Below are positions 29,921-37,899 of a DNA stretch of 64,000 bases, one piece after another; the stretch's first letter is position 1, and every line of letters starts with the position of its first letter. Origin of the DNA: Mesorhizobium sp. WSM3860 (GTDB lineage Bacteria; Pseudomonadota; Alphaproteobacteria; Rhizobiales; Rhizobiaceae). The stretch lies in NCBI RefSeq assembly GCF_002294995.1, contig NZ_NSGF01000010.1, forward strand, positions 1 through 64,000. The letters run 5' to 3'. The notes under the pieces were generated by a model. That model saw only the letters and a list, made by a program, of their open reading frames with translations, had not been told where the DNA came from and did not search any database. The position numbers and the translations under genes were made by a program.

Positions 29921-30037
29921 ATGGACGGGGCGGCAAACGATCTGCGCATGCTGAGATATGTGGCGGAGATCACGCGCAGGCTGGCGAAGATGCTTTCAAG
30001 CACGCGCTATCAGATGCTTGTCTATTTTCTGGAATGA
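29921..30037 (+). CDS. Small conserved-looking protein, 38 aa, probably shortened by a frameshift
   Basis: A strong AGGAG lies six bases before the ATG. The product starts MDGAANDLRMLRYVAEITRR and ends in MLVYFLE. The stop TGA overlaps an ATG in a second frame that continues as MTAVEADSLAAEQDRR to 30111. If one A were added to the GGAATGACC at 30031-30039 the two would fuse into one helical protein of about 63 residues, which resembles small Rhizobiales proteins I know of this size. Either a one-base deletion or two overlapping small genes; the first seems likelier. Confidence 0.55.
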   Translation: MDGAANDLRMLRYVAEITRRLAKMLSSTRYQMLVYFLE

Positions 30038-30227
30038 CCGCCGTCGAGGCGGACAGCCTCGCTGCCGAACAGGATCGACGCGCGGGGGCGGGCAAGCTGC
30101 CGCGCAATTGAAGGCTGCCCGAGCGGTCCGGCTTTGACAGCTGCTGACCCCGACTACCCTTCCTCACACGATTCCGGGAGAACCGCTGCGCGGTTTTCCC
30201 GGAACCGCCGTGAGCACGGCACGCCTT

Positions 30228-30509
30228 TCATCCGCCGATGATGCCGTCCAGGACCGCGAGGCATCTCAGCCGTCGCGCAGCGACGACGGGCCGGTCGTCA
30301 TGCTCGACGACGGCGCGCTCGAAATTGTCGAGCGCGTCGAGCGCGATACGCAGATCGATGGCCGGCAGGTCCAATGAAAACAGGACGCGCCGCGCCTTGA
30401 CCCCCTCGCCGGCATCGGCGGAAGACTGGATGGCCACCCTGCGACGCAACGCGTCGAGCGCGGCAAAGCGGTCGGCCGACGGCATGGCGCCGTCCGTTGC
30501 GGGTAGCAT
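30228..30509 (-). CDS. Hypothetical protein downstream of mucR
   Basis: The 93-residue product is largely helical and charged (DALRRRVAIQSSADAGEG, LDLPAIDLRIALDALDNFERAVVEHDD). The ATG at 30509 lies 10 bases after the mucR stop and GAAGGT precedes it, so co-transcription with mucR is probable. I recognise no family. Confidence 0.6.
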   Translation of the reverse strand: MLPATDGAMPSADRFAALDALRRRVAIQSSADAGEGVKARRVLFSLDLPAIDLRIALDALDNFERAVVEHDDRPVVAARRLRCLAVLDGIIGG

Positions 30510-30519
30510 GACCTTCGGC

Positions 30520-30969
30520 TCAGCCCTTGGCTTTGCGCTTGCCCCTGCCGGAATCCGCGGCCGGCTTGCGACCCAGGCCGGAAGACTTGGCGAGCGCCGA
30601 GCGAGTGGCCGAATAACTGGGCGCCACCATTGGATAGTCGGCCGGCAGGCCCCATTTCGCGCGATATTCGTCCGGCGTCAGCCCATGGTCGGTCGACAGG
30701 TGCCGCTTCAGCGACTTGAACTTCTTGCCGTCCTCAAGGCAGACGATGTAGTCGGGGAATACCGAACGCTTCGGATTGACGGCCGGCGTCTGAGGCGCGC
30801 TCTCCTTGACGGGGGCGCCGCCGGCGAGCTTGCGCACCGAAGCGCTGACGCTGGCGATCAGATCAGGCAGGCCGGATGCCGGAAGCGGGTTGTTGCCCAC
30901 ATAGGCCGAAACAATGTCGGCGGTCAGCTCGATTGCAGTCTTGTCGTCGATATTGGACAATTTGTTCAC
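30520..30969 (-). CDS. mucR: MucR/Ros family transcriptional regulator
   Basis: The protein contains the MucR N-terminal pattern IELTADIVSAYVGNNPLPASGLPDLIASVSASVRKL and the zinc-finger region CLEDGKKFKSLKRHLSTDHGLTPDEYRAKW. The second ligand is Asp, not Cys (C-L-E-D), the variant known from the M. loti Ros homologues. MucR/Ros proteins bind AT-rich DNA in an H-NS-like way and control exopolysaccharide, motility and symbiosis genes. A GTG at 30969 gives a normal 149 residues; TTG 30960 is an alternative and 31077 would be too long. Confidence 0.88.
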   Translation of the reverse strand: MNKLSNIDDKTAIELTADIVSAYVGNNPLPASGLPDLIASVSASVRKLAGGAPVKESAPQTPAVNPKRSVFPDYIVCLEDGKKFKSLKRHLSTDHGLTPDEYRAKWGLPADYPMVAPSYSATRSALAKSSGLGRKPAADSGRGKRKAKG

Positions 30970-31311
30970 CTTCTGCTGGCTCTCAAATGGCCAGCTGTTC
31001 TTAAGACTTTGGTCTAGGTATCGATTGGACCTGTCCCCCAACGGACCGTCCAGAGTCAGTAAACGTACGAGACTCAATACCGAAGCTATGTTTTCACCGC
31101 GGGTCGCGACCGCGCAAGTTAGGAATTCTAATACCTATAACAAACACTTTACAGCACCGGAGCTCTGCACGGGCCCGTAAATGACGCAACAGCACTTCAA
31201 TTTCTACGAGTAATTCCTGTAAAGATTGGAATTCTGGACGGAAAGCCAATACTTGCGAGCAGCGCTGGCTCTCGGATCATCGATCATGCCCGATTCGTTA
31301 GGGCAAGTCGC
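30970..31311. other. Intergenic region upstream of mucR
   Basis: About 340 bases with lower GC than the neighbours, including runs such as GGAATTCTAATACCTATAAC near 31121-31140. No gene is seen. It should contain the mucR promoter; AT-rich autoregulatory sites would be expected from what is known of MucR. Confidence 0.45.
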
Positions 31312-31530
31312 TTATTTCGCGGCAGCGTCGGCCAGAATCTCCAGCACGCGTTTCCAGCGGGCGCAGCGGCCGAAATCCTTCTGCTCGATGGCCTTCGCAG
31401 CCTTCATGGCGGCATAGAGCGGCGCCTCGGCGCCGAATTCCTTGACCAGCCAATGCGCCTCCTGTCTGGCCCGTCGTTCGTCGTCGTCAAGCCCGCTTCC
31501 TGGCTTGTTTCCCAGCACGATCCCTGACAT
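31312..31530 (-). CDS. Hypothetical 72-aa protein
   Basis: The start at 31530 gives MSGIVLGNKPGSGLDDDERRARQEAHWLVKEFG and a Lys/Ala-rich helical remainder ending ILADAAAK. GGAGG stands 11 bases upstream inside the end of the exporter gene, whose stop is 5 bases away, so it is the last gene of the oxygenase-exporter operon. Its family is not recognised. Confidence 0.6.
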   Translation of the reverse strand: MSGIVLGNKPGSGLDDDERRARQEAHWLVKEFGAEAPLYAAMKAAKAIEQKDFGRCARWKRVLEILADAAAK

Positions 31531-31535
31531 GGTCT

Positions 31536-32645
31536 TCAGTCCTCCGGACGTTCGATGCCGACAGCAATGCAACTGCCGATGACGAGGACGGCGCCGGCCA
31601 TGGCCGTCATCGACAGGCTTTCGCCCGACAGCGCCAGCAAAAGCGTGGAAGCGATCGGCGTGAGATACGCCACGACCGCGAGCCGCCCCTCCTGATCGAG
31701 GCTGAGCGCGCGCGACCAGAAATAATAGCCGAGCCCCATCGGCCCGGCGCCGAGATAGAGTCCGAGCAGCAGGTCCAAGCCGCCTAGGGCGGCGACGCCG
31801 TCATGCAGACACCATGCGAAGGTCAGCGCGATGCCGATCAGCGCCGAAGGCAGCAGAAGCCGATCGGGCGGCACGGCAAGGCGGCCGACGGCAAGCGAGT
31901 AGAAGGCCATGCAAAGTGCCGAGCCGAAGGCGGCGCAATAACCGACGAGGCTGCCTCCGAACCAGGCATGCGCGCCTCCGCCGGAGATCACCAGCGCGAC
32001 GCCGGCGAAGCCAAGCGCGGCGGTCAGTCCAAGCAGCAGCGGCCGTCGCGGACGGCCGAGCACGATGACGGCGGCGGCGACCATCAGCGGCCAGGTGTAA
32101 GCAACGAGATTGGCCTCGATGACCGGCATCGAGGCGAAGGCAATGTATTGCAGCACCATGGTGCCGACCAGGCCGACGAAGCCGACGACGCAGGCGAGCA
32201 CGGTGTTCCCCTTCTCCCTTCGTGGGAGTAGGGGAATCGGCGCGGAGCGCCGAGATGGATGAGGGGTGCTGGAAGAAACTCCTGCGTCGGCGATGCGTCC
32301 AGCCCCCCTGATCCGACCTCGCTTGGCGAGGCCACTGCCCGGGGGCGAGCCACGGGTCTCGCTCCGTCCTTCGGACCCCACAAGGGGAGAAGGGAAGAGC
32401 CTGATCAGCGCAAAGACCAGCGCGGCGCCTGAGAACTGCAGGAACTGCACCTCGGATACCGGGTGGTTGGCAAGCAGTGTCTTGCCGACCAAAGCGTTGG
32501 TCGCCCAGAGCGCCACGGCGCCGAAGGCAAAGGCCAGCGCCGCCGAGGGAGCAGCGCTGGAACGGTCCTTCCGCCTGTCGGCGGCGACCGGGCCCAGGCT
32601 CAGCGAAGCTGAAGGCGGCTGGCGACCGGCCGGATCGTCAGCCAT
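31536..32645 (-). CDS. EamA/DMT family transporter with an in-frame repeat insertion
   Basis: The 369-residue protein has the ten-helix EamA layout (FGAVALWATNALVGKTLL at helix 1; FASMPVIEANLVAYTWPLMVAAAVIVLGRPRR at helix 4). Between helices 2 and 3, residues about 84-147 are a Ser/Arg/Pro/Gly-rich block (SPLVGSEGRSETRGSPPG...) foreign to the family, encoded by a palindromic repeat at 32205-32396. Without it the length of about 305 is normal for EamA. The ATG overlaps the stop of the upstream oxygenase gene (TAATG), so the exporter is coupled to it. The metabolite exported is unknown. Confidence 0.85.
   Translation of the reverse strand: MADDPAGRQPPSASLSLGPVAADRRKDRSSAAPSAALAFAFGAVALWATNALVGKTLLANHPVSEVQFLQFSGAALVFALIRLFPSPLVGSEGRSETRGSPPGSGLAKRGRIRGAGRIADAGVSSSTPHPSRRSAPIPLLPRREKGNTVLACVVGFVGLVGTMVLQYIAFASMPVIEANLVAYTWPLMVAAAVIVLGRPRRPLLLGLTAALGFAGVALVISGGGAHAWFGGSLVGYCAAFGSALCMAFYSLAVGRLAVPPDRLLLPSALIGIALTFAWCLHDGVAALGGLDLLLGLYLGAGPMGLGYYFWSRALSLDQEGRLAVVAYLTPIASTLLLALSGESLSMTAMAGAVLVIGSCIAVGIERPED
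32205..32396. repeat. Palindromic element inserted in frame within the EamA gene
   Basis: TTCCCCTTCTCCCTT (32206-32220) and AAGGGGAGAAGGGAA (32382-32396) are near-perfect inverted ends. The interior has further inverted GC-rich stretches (GGCGCGGAGCGCC; GACCTCGCTTGGCGAGG). The 192 bases equal 64 codons without a stop, so the host frame is kept. This resembles the protein-coding palindromic elements described in Rickettsia. Confidence 0.8.
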
Positions 32646-33478
32646 TACCACGATTCCCTGGCTCCGCCGGAGACCGGATCGACAGCCGGCTTCGGCACGG
32701 GATGTTCTTCCGCATGACGGCGATAGGCCGGCAGCTGGTTGGTCCAGACGTCCTCGGCCAGTTCGTTCACCCAGCCGCGGTCCTGGTCGTTATCGGCGGC
32801 GAGGTAGAACATGCGGTTGTCGTCGACGTAAGGCTTCGCCACCGAACGCTGGTTGAGCACCAGGGTGACGCGCGAGCCGAGCTGGATCGGCGCGGTGCGA
32901 TGGAGCACGCCGAGGAACTGGCCGAGCGTGGCGTAATTCATCTTGTGGTCGATGCGCATGACCTTGTTGCGCGGCAGGTCGCCACCGGTTTCGAGGATGG
33001 CGCGCCCGGTCTCGGAATCGTCGCAATAGATTTCAAGATGGCCGCCGATCAGAGGATCGCTGATCGAGAGCGGAATGAGTTCCGTCACCGGAACGCCATC
33101 GCAGTGCCATTCGACGGCGCCGTCCTTGGGGTTCATGAAGGTGACCGTCGAGCCGACGATAGACAGCGGATAGGGTTCGAGCTTGGTGCCCATCATGTCG
33201 GACAGCCGTTCCAGCCGCAGCTTGTCGTTCAGTAGTTCCTTGATCTCCGGAATGTAGCGGTCGGCGCCGGTGATGAAGGTGAGGTCGAGATGCTTGTGCA
33301 CGGCATGACTGGCCTTGAGCTTGAGCGCCGCCTCCTCGATCGCGGCGAGCAGTTGCGGGTCGTAGCCGTGAAGATACTGGGCGACGCCGAAGCTCGACAC
33401 TTTCCACGCCGTATCATGACCGATGATGGCTTCACGGCTCATCGCATAGCGCAGTTCGGGGATTGTATGGGCGTTCAT
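32645..33478 (-). CDS. 2-oxoglutarate/Fe(II)-dependent oxygenase superfamily protein
   Basis: GGAGAAG precedes the ATG at 33478. The 277-residue protein contains an H-x-D metal pair in VEWHCDGVPVTELIPLSI, a distal His in GVLHRTAPIQLGSR, and an Arg in SRVTLVLNQRS positioned to bind 2-oxoglutarate; GGHLEIYCDD lies on the expected strand. This fits the jelly-roll 2OG-Fe(II) fold. It would hydroxylate or otherwise oxidise a small molecule. It is the first gene of an operon with an EamA exporter and is divergent from a LysR regulator, which suggests a made-and-exported or detoxified amino-acid-like compound (inference). Confidence 0.7.
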   Translation of the reverse strand: MNAHTIPELRYAMSREAIIGHDTAWKVSSFGVAQYLHGYDPQLLAAIEEAALKLKASHAVHKHLDLTFITGADRYIPEIKELLNDKLRLERLSDMMGTKLEPYPLSIVGSTVTFMNPKDGAVEWHCDGVPVTELIPLSISDPLIGGHLEIYCDDSETGRAILETGGDLPRNKVMRIDHKMNYATLGQFLGVLHRTAPIQLGSRVTLVLNQRSVAKPYVDDNRMFYLAADNDQDRGWVNELAEDVWTNQLPAYRRHAEEHPVPKPAVDPVSGGARESW

Positions 33479-33541
33479 TCTACTTCTCCAAGGTGGGGGC
33501 AACACTTGGTAAACAGTCGATTGAGCACCCTCCCCTGTAAA

Positions 33542-33577
33542 TTTAGGAATGCTGGTGCTACTTTAAGCATAGCTAAA
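33542..33577. promoter_or_regulatory. Inverted repeat, probable LysR-type operator
   Basis: TTTAGGAATGCT (33542-33553) and AGCATAGCTAAA (33566-33577) are inverted arms matching at 10 of 12 positions, 12 bases apart. They lie in the 110-base divergent gap, just upstream of the LysR start, where these regulators usually bind to control both directions. Confidence 0.65.
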
Positions 33578-33588
33578 GGTCGAACCCC

Positions 33589-34557
33589 GTGCGTCTGCTC
33601 AGCCAGGTCAACTTAAACTCGCTGAAAATCGTGGAGAGCGCTGCCAGGCACCGCAACTTCACGCGTGCGGGCGAAGAGCAGTTCATCACCGCCTCCGCCG
33701 TCAGCCAGCGGGTGAAGAGCCTGGAGGACCAGCTGCGCTTCAAGATCTTCGAGCGCGGCGGCAACGCGGTGTCGCTGACGCCGGAAGGCGAGACCTATGT
33801 GGCGCGCGTGCGCGAGGCGCTGGAGCGGATCGTGGCGGCCAGCATGGAGGCGACCGGCCAGTCCCAGGCGCATGTGCTGAAGATCTGCGTTTTGCCGACC
33901 TTCGCGGCGCGCTGGCTGTTTCCGCGGCTTTCCACCTTCCAGCGGCAGTATCCGGATATCGAGATGCGGGTCTCGACTTCCTATGCCACGCATGAATTCG
34001 CGACCTCCGAATACGATCTCGAGATCCGCTATGGCGATGGCAACTTCCCCGGCCTCAACGCCGCGCTGCTGTTCAAGGAGGACCTGACGCCGGTGTGCAG
34101 CCGCAAGCTGTTCCGCGAGGTCCTGGGCGACAAGCCGCTGTCCAAGGTGACGCCGGAGGACCTCAGGCACTTCACCCTGCTCCACTCCGACACCTGCACC
34201 CAGAACTGGCAGTCGTGGCTGGGTTTTGCCGGCGCGAGTTTCGTGCTTGGCGAGACCAAGAGCATCTATTTCGATTCGTGCATGATGTCCTACGAGGCGG
34301 CCAATGCCGGCATGGGCTTTGCCGTTGCCAACCGCGCCTATATGGCAAGCGACATCCGAGCCGAGCGACTGGTGGCCCCCTTCGCGGTCCACCATCCCAA
34401 CACCGCCGGCTGGTATTTCGTCAGCCCCATCAAGGCGCTCGGGGCTCGCAAGGTGGAGCTGTTCAAGCAGTGGATCATGGCCGAAGCGGCGCTGACGCAG
34501 CGCCAGCTGGACCTGGAGATCGCCAACGTGCCGCTGGCGCGCGCCGCGATGGCGTGA
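33589..34557 (+). CDS. LysR-family regulator (GcvA-like)
   Basis: A GTG start at 33589 with AAAGGT eight bases upstream. Residues 7-66 are the winged helix-turn-helix (LNSLKIVESAARHRNFTRAGEEQFITASAVSQRVKSLEDQL is the conserved pattern in outline), and residues about 95-300 the substrate-binding domain with GcvA-like features (RWLFPRLSTFQRQYPDIEMRV, RYGDGNFPGL). It is divergent from the oxygenase-exporter operon and likely regulates it in response to its substrate. Confidence 0.9.
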   Translation: MRLLSQVNLNSLKIVESAARHRNFTRAGEEQFITASAVSQRVKSLEDQLRFKIFERGGNAVSLTPEGETYVARVREALERIVAASMEATGQSQAHVLKICVLPTFAARWLFPRLSTFQRQYPDIEMRVSTSYATHEFATSEYDLEIRYGDGNFPGLNAALLFKEDLTPVCSRKLFREVLGDKPLSKVTPEDLRHFTLLHSDTCTQNWQSWLGFAGASFVLGETKSIYFDSCMMSYEAANAGMGFAVANRAYMASDIRAERLVAPFAVHHPNTAGWYFVSPIKALGARKVELFKQWIMAEAALTQRQLDLEIANVPLARAAMA

Positions 34558-34805
34558 GGCGGCGGCGCAAGCGACGCAAACCGTCACCCCTTCTCCGATC
34601 CTTGAAGGCCGACGAAGCGTTTAGACGAATACCTGTAGCCGGCTAGCGCGATCGCCCCATGACGCGGCGGAGAGACTCAGCTATCTTTGATCCTGCGGCG
34701 GGCCTGATTTTCCCGCTTGGCCGGCGCTTTCCAGCTTCCTCCCAAGCAGCGCCGGCCTTCTTCTGTGGCAGCGCCGCTTCGTCTCCCGACCAACATCGTC
34801 CGCTC

Positions 34806-34988
34806 TCATTGCTTCGGCGGCGTGCCGGGCTGGTCGCCGCCGGTGGTTGATTGCGGCACCGGGTTCTTGTCGACCTGCGGGTTTTTGTCGACGGTGTCGC
34901 TTGGCGCCTTGGTGGGCTGCACGCTGTTGTCGCAGGCGGCGAGCGCGAGCCCTGCCGCGACAGCCAGCAGCACAGGAAGCTTCTTCAT
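34806..34988 (-). CDS. Small lipoprotein
   Basis: GAGGAGG precedes the ATG at 34988. MKKLPVLLAVAAGLALAAC is a signal peptide with lipobox LAAC, giving a mature lipoprotein of about 42 residues rich in Asp, Lys, Pro and Thr (DNSVQPTKAPSDTVDKNPQV). It contains a short duplication (DKNPQVDKNPVPQ). No family is recognised. The gene is divergent from the 51-aa membrane protein gene. Confidence 0.75.
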   Translation of the reverse strand: MKKLPVLLAVAAGLALAACDNSVQPTKAPSDTVDKNPQVDKNPVPQSTTGGDQPGTPPKQ

Positions 34989-35113
34989 GACGACCTCCTC
35001 TCGTTCGCCCCTTTCTTCGAGGCAAACGAGGCGGCGGCGGTTTGGTTGCGCCGTCCGGCGGGAACCAACGCGCCTGTCTCCGGTTGAACCTCGATAACTC
35101 ACGAGGAGATGTC

Positions 35114-35269
35114 ATGATCCGTCTGCTGCTCGTCGGCCTGTTCGGCTATACCGCCTATCGCGTCACGATGAGGATCATCGAAGAGGCGTCCGGCGATCTC
35201 GCGCCGCCGGACGGTCGGCGGTCGCTGCGGCGCCAGTCCGCGGCGATGGGTGTCGAGCCGAAAAGGTAG
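35114..35269 (+). CDS. Small membrane-anchored protein, 51 aa
   Basis: GAGGAG six bases before the ATG. MIRLLLVGLFGYTAYRVTMRII forms one N-terminal helix, followed by a soluble charged tail (PPDGRRSLRRQSAAMG). It sits in front of the helicase gene and is separated from it by a repeat element. Function unknown. Confidence 0.65.
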   Translation: MIRLLLVGLFGYTAYRVTMRIIEEASGDLAPPDGRRSLRRQSAAMGVEPKR

Positions 35270-35276
35270 ATTGGCC

Positions 35277-35330
35277 AATCTCCACCCCTTGTGGGCTCCT
35301 TGTGGGGAAGATGGCCGGCAGGCCAGAGCG
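35277..35330. repeat. Single copy of the dispersed ATCTCC repeat
   Basis: CCAATCTCCACCCCTTGTGG followed by GGAAGATGGCCGGCAGGCCAGAG matches one arm of the large inverted repeats at 27282-27458. It lies between the 51-aa gene and the helicase gene. Confidence 0.65.
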
Positions 35331-35369
35331 CTGTATTGCGAACAAAGCGGAAACGATGCTTGATGGGCG

Positions 35370-37451
35370 ATGAACATCGCCGCCCGTGATTCGTCCTTCG
35401 AAACTCCTGCCTATCTTGCCCGGCTCAACGACGAGCAGCGGCTGGCGGTGGTGCATGGCGACGGCAAGGTGGCCGCGCCGCTGCTGGTGATCGCCGGCGC
35501 CGGCTCCGGCAAGACCAGCACGCTGGCGCATCGCGTGGCGCACCTCATCGTCAAGGGCGCCGATCCGCGCCGCATCCTTTTGATGACGTTTTCGCGCCGC
35601 GCCGCGGTTGAAATGGCCAAGCGTGTCGAGCGCATCACCGGCGAGGTGCTGGGCCGCGATGCCGCGATCATCGCCGATGCACTCTCCTGGGCCGGTACTT
35701 TCCACGGTATCGGCGCCAGACTCTTGCGCGACTATGCCGAGCAGATCGGCCTCGATCCGGCTTTCACCATCCACGACCGCGAGGATTCGGCCGACCTGAT
35801 GAACCTTGCCCGGCACGAGCTCGGTTTCTCCAAGACCGAAAGCCGCTTTCCGACCAAAGCCACCTGCCTGCAGATCTATTCGCGAGCGGTGAACGCGCAG
35901 GCGCCGCTTGGCGAAGTGCTGGGCGCGGCCTTTCCCTGGTGCTCAGGATGGGCGGAACAGCTGAAAGAGCTGTTCGCGGCTTATGTCGAGGCCAAGCAGG
36001 CGCAGAACGTGCTCGATTACGACGACCTTTTGCTCTACTGGGCGCAGATGGCGGCCGAGCCGGAGATCGCCGCTCACCTTGGCTCCCGCTTCGACCATGT
36101 GCTGGTCGACGAATACCAGGACACCAACCGGCTGCAGGCCTCTATTCTGTTGGCGCTGAAGCCGGACGGCGCGGGCTTGACCGTGGTGGGCGATGACGCA
36201 CAGTCGATCTATTCCTTCCGCGCCGCGGAAGTGCGCAACATCCTCGATTTCCCAAAACAGTTCGCGCAAGGCGCCGAGATCGTCATGCTGGAGCGCAATT
36301 ACCGCTCGACCGAGCCGGTCCTGGCCGCCGCCAACAAGGTGATCGGCGAGGCAAGCGAGCGTTTCACCAAGAACCTCTGGACCGAACGCCGGTCGTCGCA
36401 CAAGCCGCAACTGGTGAGCGTGCGCGACGAGGCTGAACAGGCCAATTATGTCTGCCAGGCGATCCTTGCCGAGCGCGAGGCTGGCACGGCGCTCAAGGCG
36501 CAAGCGGTGCTCTTCCGCGCCTCGCATCACAGCGGGCCGCTGGAGGTGGAACTCACGCGGCGCAACATCCCCTTCGTCAAATTCGGAGGGCTGAAATTCC
36601 TCGACGCGGCGCACGTGAAAGACATGCTGGCGATGCTGCGCTTTGCCGAGAACCCGCGCGACAGGGTCGCCGGCTTCCGGGTGCTGCAGTTGATGCCCGG
36701 CATCGGTCCTTCGGCCGCCTCACAGATCGTCGAGGCGATGGCGACGTCGCTCGACGAAACGCTGGGCCTTGCCCGCTTCCGGCCGCCGCAGCGCGCGGCC
36801 GAAGACTGGCCGGTCTTCCTCGACATCTACGGCGGGCTGCGCGCCGGCGCCAAATGGCCGGCCGACCTCGAGCGGGTGAGGCTCTGGTACGAGCCGCATC
36901 TGGAGCGTATCCACGAGGACGCGATCACGCGCCGGGCCGACCTGTTGCAGCTCGAGCAGATCGCATCGGGATATCCCTCGCGCGAGCGTTTCCTGACCGA
37001 GCTGACGCTCGACCCTCCAGACGCCACCAGCGACCAGGCCGGCCCGCCGCATCGCGACGAGGATTACCTGATCCTGTCGACGATCCATTCGGCCAAGGGG
37101 CAGGAATGGAAGAACGTCTTCGTGCTCAACACGGTCGACGGCTGCATCCCGGCCGATCTCGGCGTCGGCACCAAGGAGGATATCGAGGAGGAGCGCCGGC
37201 TGCTCTATGTGGCGATGACGCGCGCCAAGGACAGCCTGCACCTGGTGGTGCCGCAGCGCTTTTATCCGCACAACCAGCCGGCGCGCGGCGACCGCCACGT
37301 CTATGCCTCGCGCACCCGCTTCATCCCGGCCTCGATGCTTCCGGCTTTCGAACAGTCATCCTGGGCGAGCGCGGCGATCACGGACGACCCGCGCCAAAAG
37401 CCGGGCGTCAAGGTCGATCTCGGCGCGCGCATGCGCGGCATGTGGAAATAG
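35370..37451 (+). CDS. UvrD/Rep-type ATP-dependent DNA helicase
   Basis: The 693-residue SF1A helicase has all core motifs: Q-motif LNDEQRLAVVH, motif I AGAGSGKT, Ia LLMTFSRRAAVEM, motif II LVDEYQDTN, III VVGDDAQSIYSFRAA, IV ERNYRST, V STIHSAKGQEW and VI YVAMTRAKDSL. It is shorter than E. coli UvrD and may be a Rep- or PcrA-like variant used in DNA repair or replication restart. No operon partner is seen. A hairpin followed by TTTT ends the transcript at about 37570. Confidence 0.93.
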   Translation: MNIAARDSSFETPAYLARLNDEQRLAVVHGDGKVAAPLLVIAGAGSGKTSTLAHRVAHLIVKGADPRRILLMTFSRRAAVEMAKRVERITGEVLGRDAAIIADALSWAGTFHGIGARLLRDYAEQIGLDPAFTIHDREDSADLMNLARHELGFSKTESRFPTKATCLQIYSRAVNAQAPLGEVLGAAFPWCSGWAEQLKELFAAYVEAKQAQNVLDYDDLLLYWAQMAAEPEIAAHLGSRFDHVLVDEYQDTNRLQASILLALKPDGAGLTVVGDDAQSIYSFRAAEVRNILDFPKQFAQGAEIVMLERNYRSTEPVLAAANKVIGEASERFTKNLWTERRSSHKPQLVSVRDEAEQANYVCQAILAEREAGTALKAQAVLFRASHHSGPLEVELTRRNIPFVKFGGLKFLDAAHVKDMLAMLRFAENPRDRVAGFRVLQLMPGIGPSAASQIVEAMATSLDETLGLARFRPPQRAAEDWPVFLDIYGGLRAGAKWPADLERVRLWYEPHLERIHEDAITRRADLLQLEQIASGYPSRERFLTELTLDPPDATSDQAGPPHRDEDYLILSTIHSAKGQEWKNVFVLNTVDGCIPADLGVGTKEDIEEERRLLYVAMTRAKDSLHLVVPQRFYPHNQPARGDRHVYASRTRFIPASMLPAFEQSSWASAAITDDPRQKPGVKVDLGARMRGMWK

Positions 37452-37540
37452 GCGCCTACCCAAAGGCGGGACGACGCTCACGCTATGGCGGCTTCGCCGC
37501 CTGAGATCAGCCGGCCAGGCGGCCGACATAGCTCCTGACG

Positions 37541-37574
37541 AAACCCGCTTGAGACGGCTCTCGGGCGGGTTTTC
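37541..37574 (+). terminator. Intrinsic terminator of the helicase gene
   Basis: AAACCCGC pairs with GCGGGTTT around an inner GAGA/TCTC stem, followed by TTTTC. It lies 90 bases after the helicase stop. Confidence 0.7.
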
Positions 37575-37640
37575 TCGTTCAAGACGGCCTTCCCGCATGC
37601 AAACCGCTGCCTCGGCCGGATGCCGCGAAACTTTTCCGGC

Positions 37641-37727
37641 GCTGCATGAAATAGCGCATAGAACGGAGCGCTGCGTGAAACAGCGCACAGAACAGTTCGT
37701 AGCGTGAAACAGTGCACAGAATATTCG
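37641..37727. repeat. Three tandem copies of a 29-bp unit
   Basis: Units begin at 37641, 37670 and 37699, each reading roughly GCTGCGTGAAACAGCGCACA then GAAC plus a variable end. The middle unit is closest to a consensus; the outer ones differ at 5-8 positions. They lie between the helicase and the GGDEF gene, outside any convincing gene. Confidence 0.8.
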
Positions 37728-37899
37728 CGGTCCTCATGCAGTTTGCGCACGTGGGCAGGGGGGAGCGCATGTCTCTCGATCACCACGGATGCAAGCCGGC
37801 GGAGCCTGGCGGGACGGCCGGCGCCACGCCGCCGGCACAGGCCGCAGCTCAACCCCAACCACCGGTGAGGGCGCTCCGTTTCCTGCCGCGCGGGTTCGT

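Noticed and set aside
37641-37727. CRISPR array
   Set aside because: The three 29-base units are contiguous with no unique spacers, and there are no cas genes.
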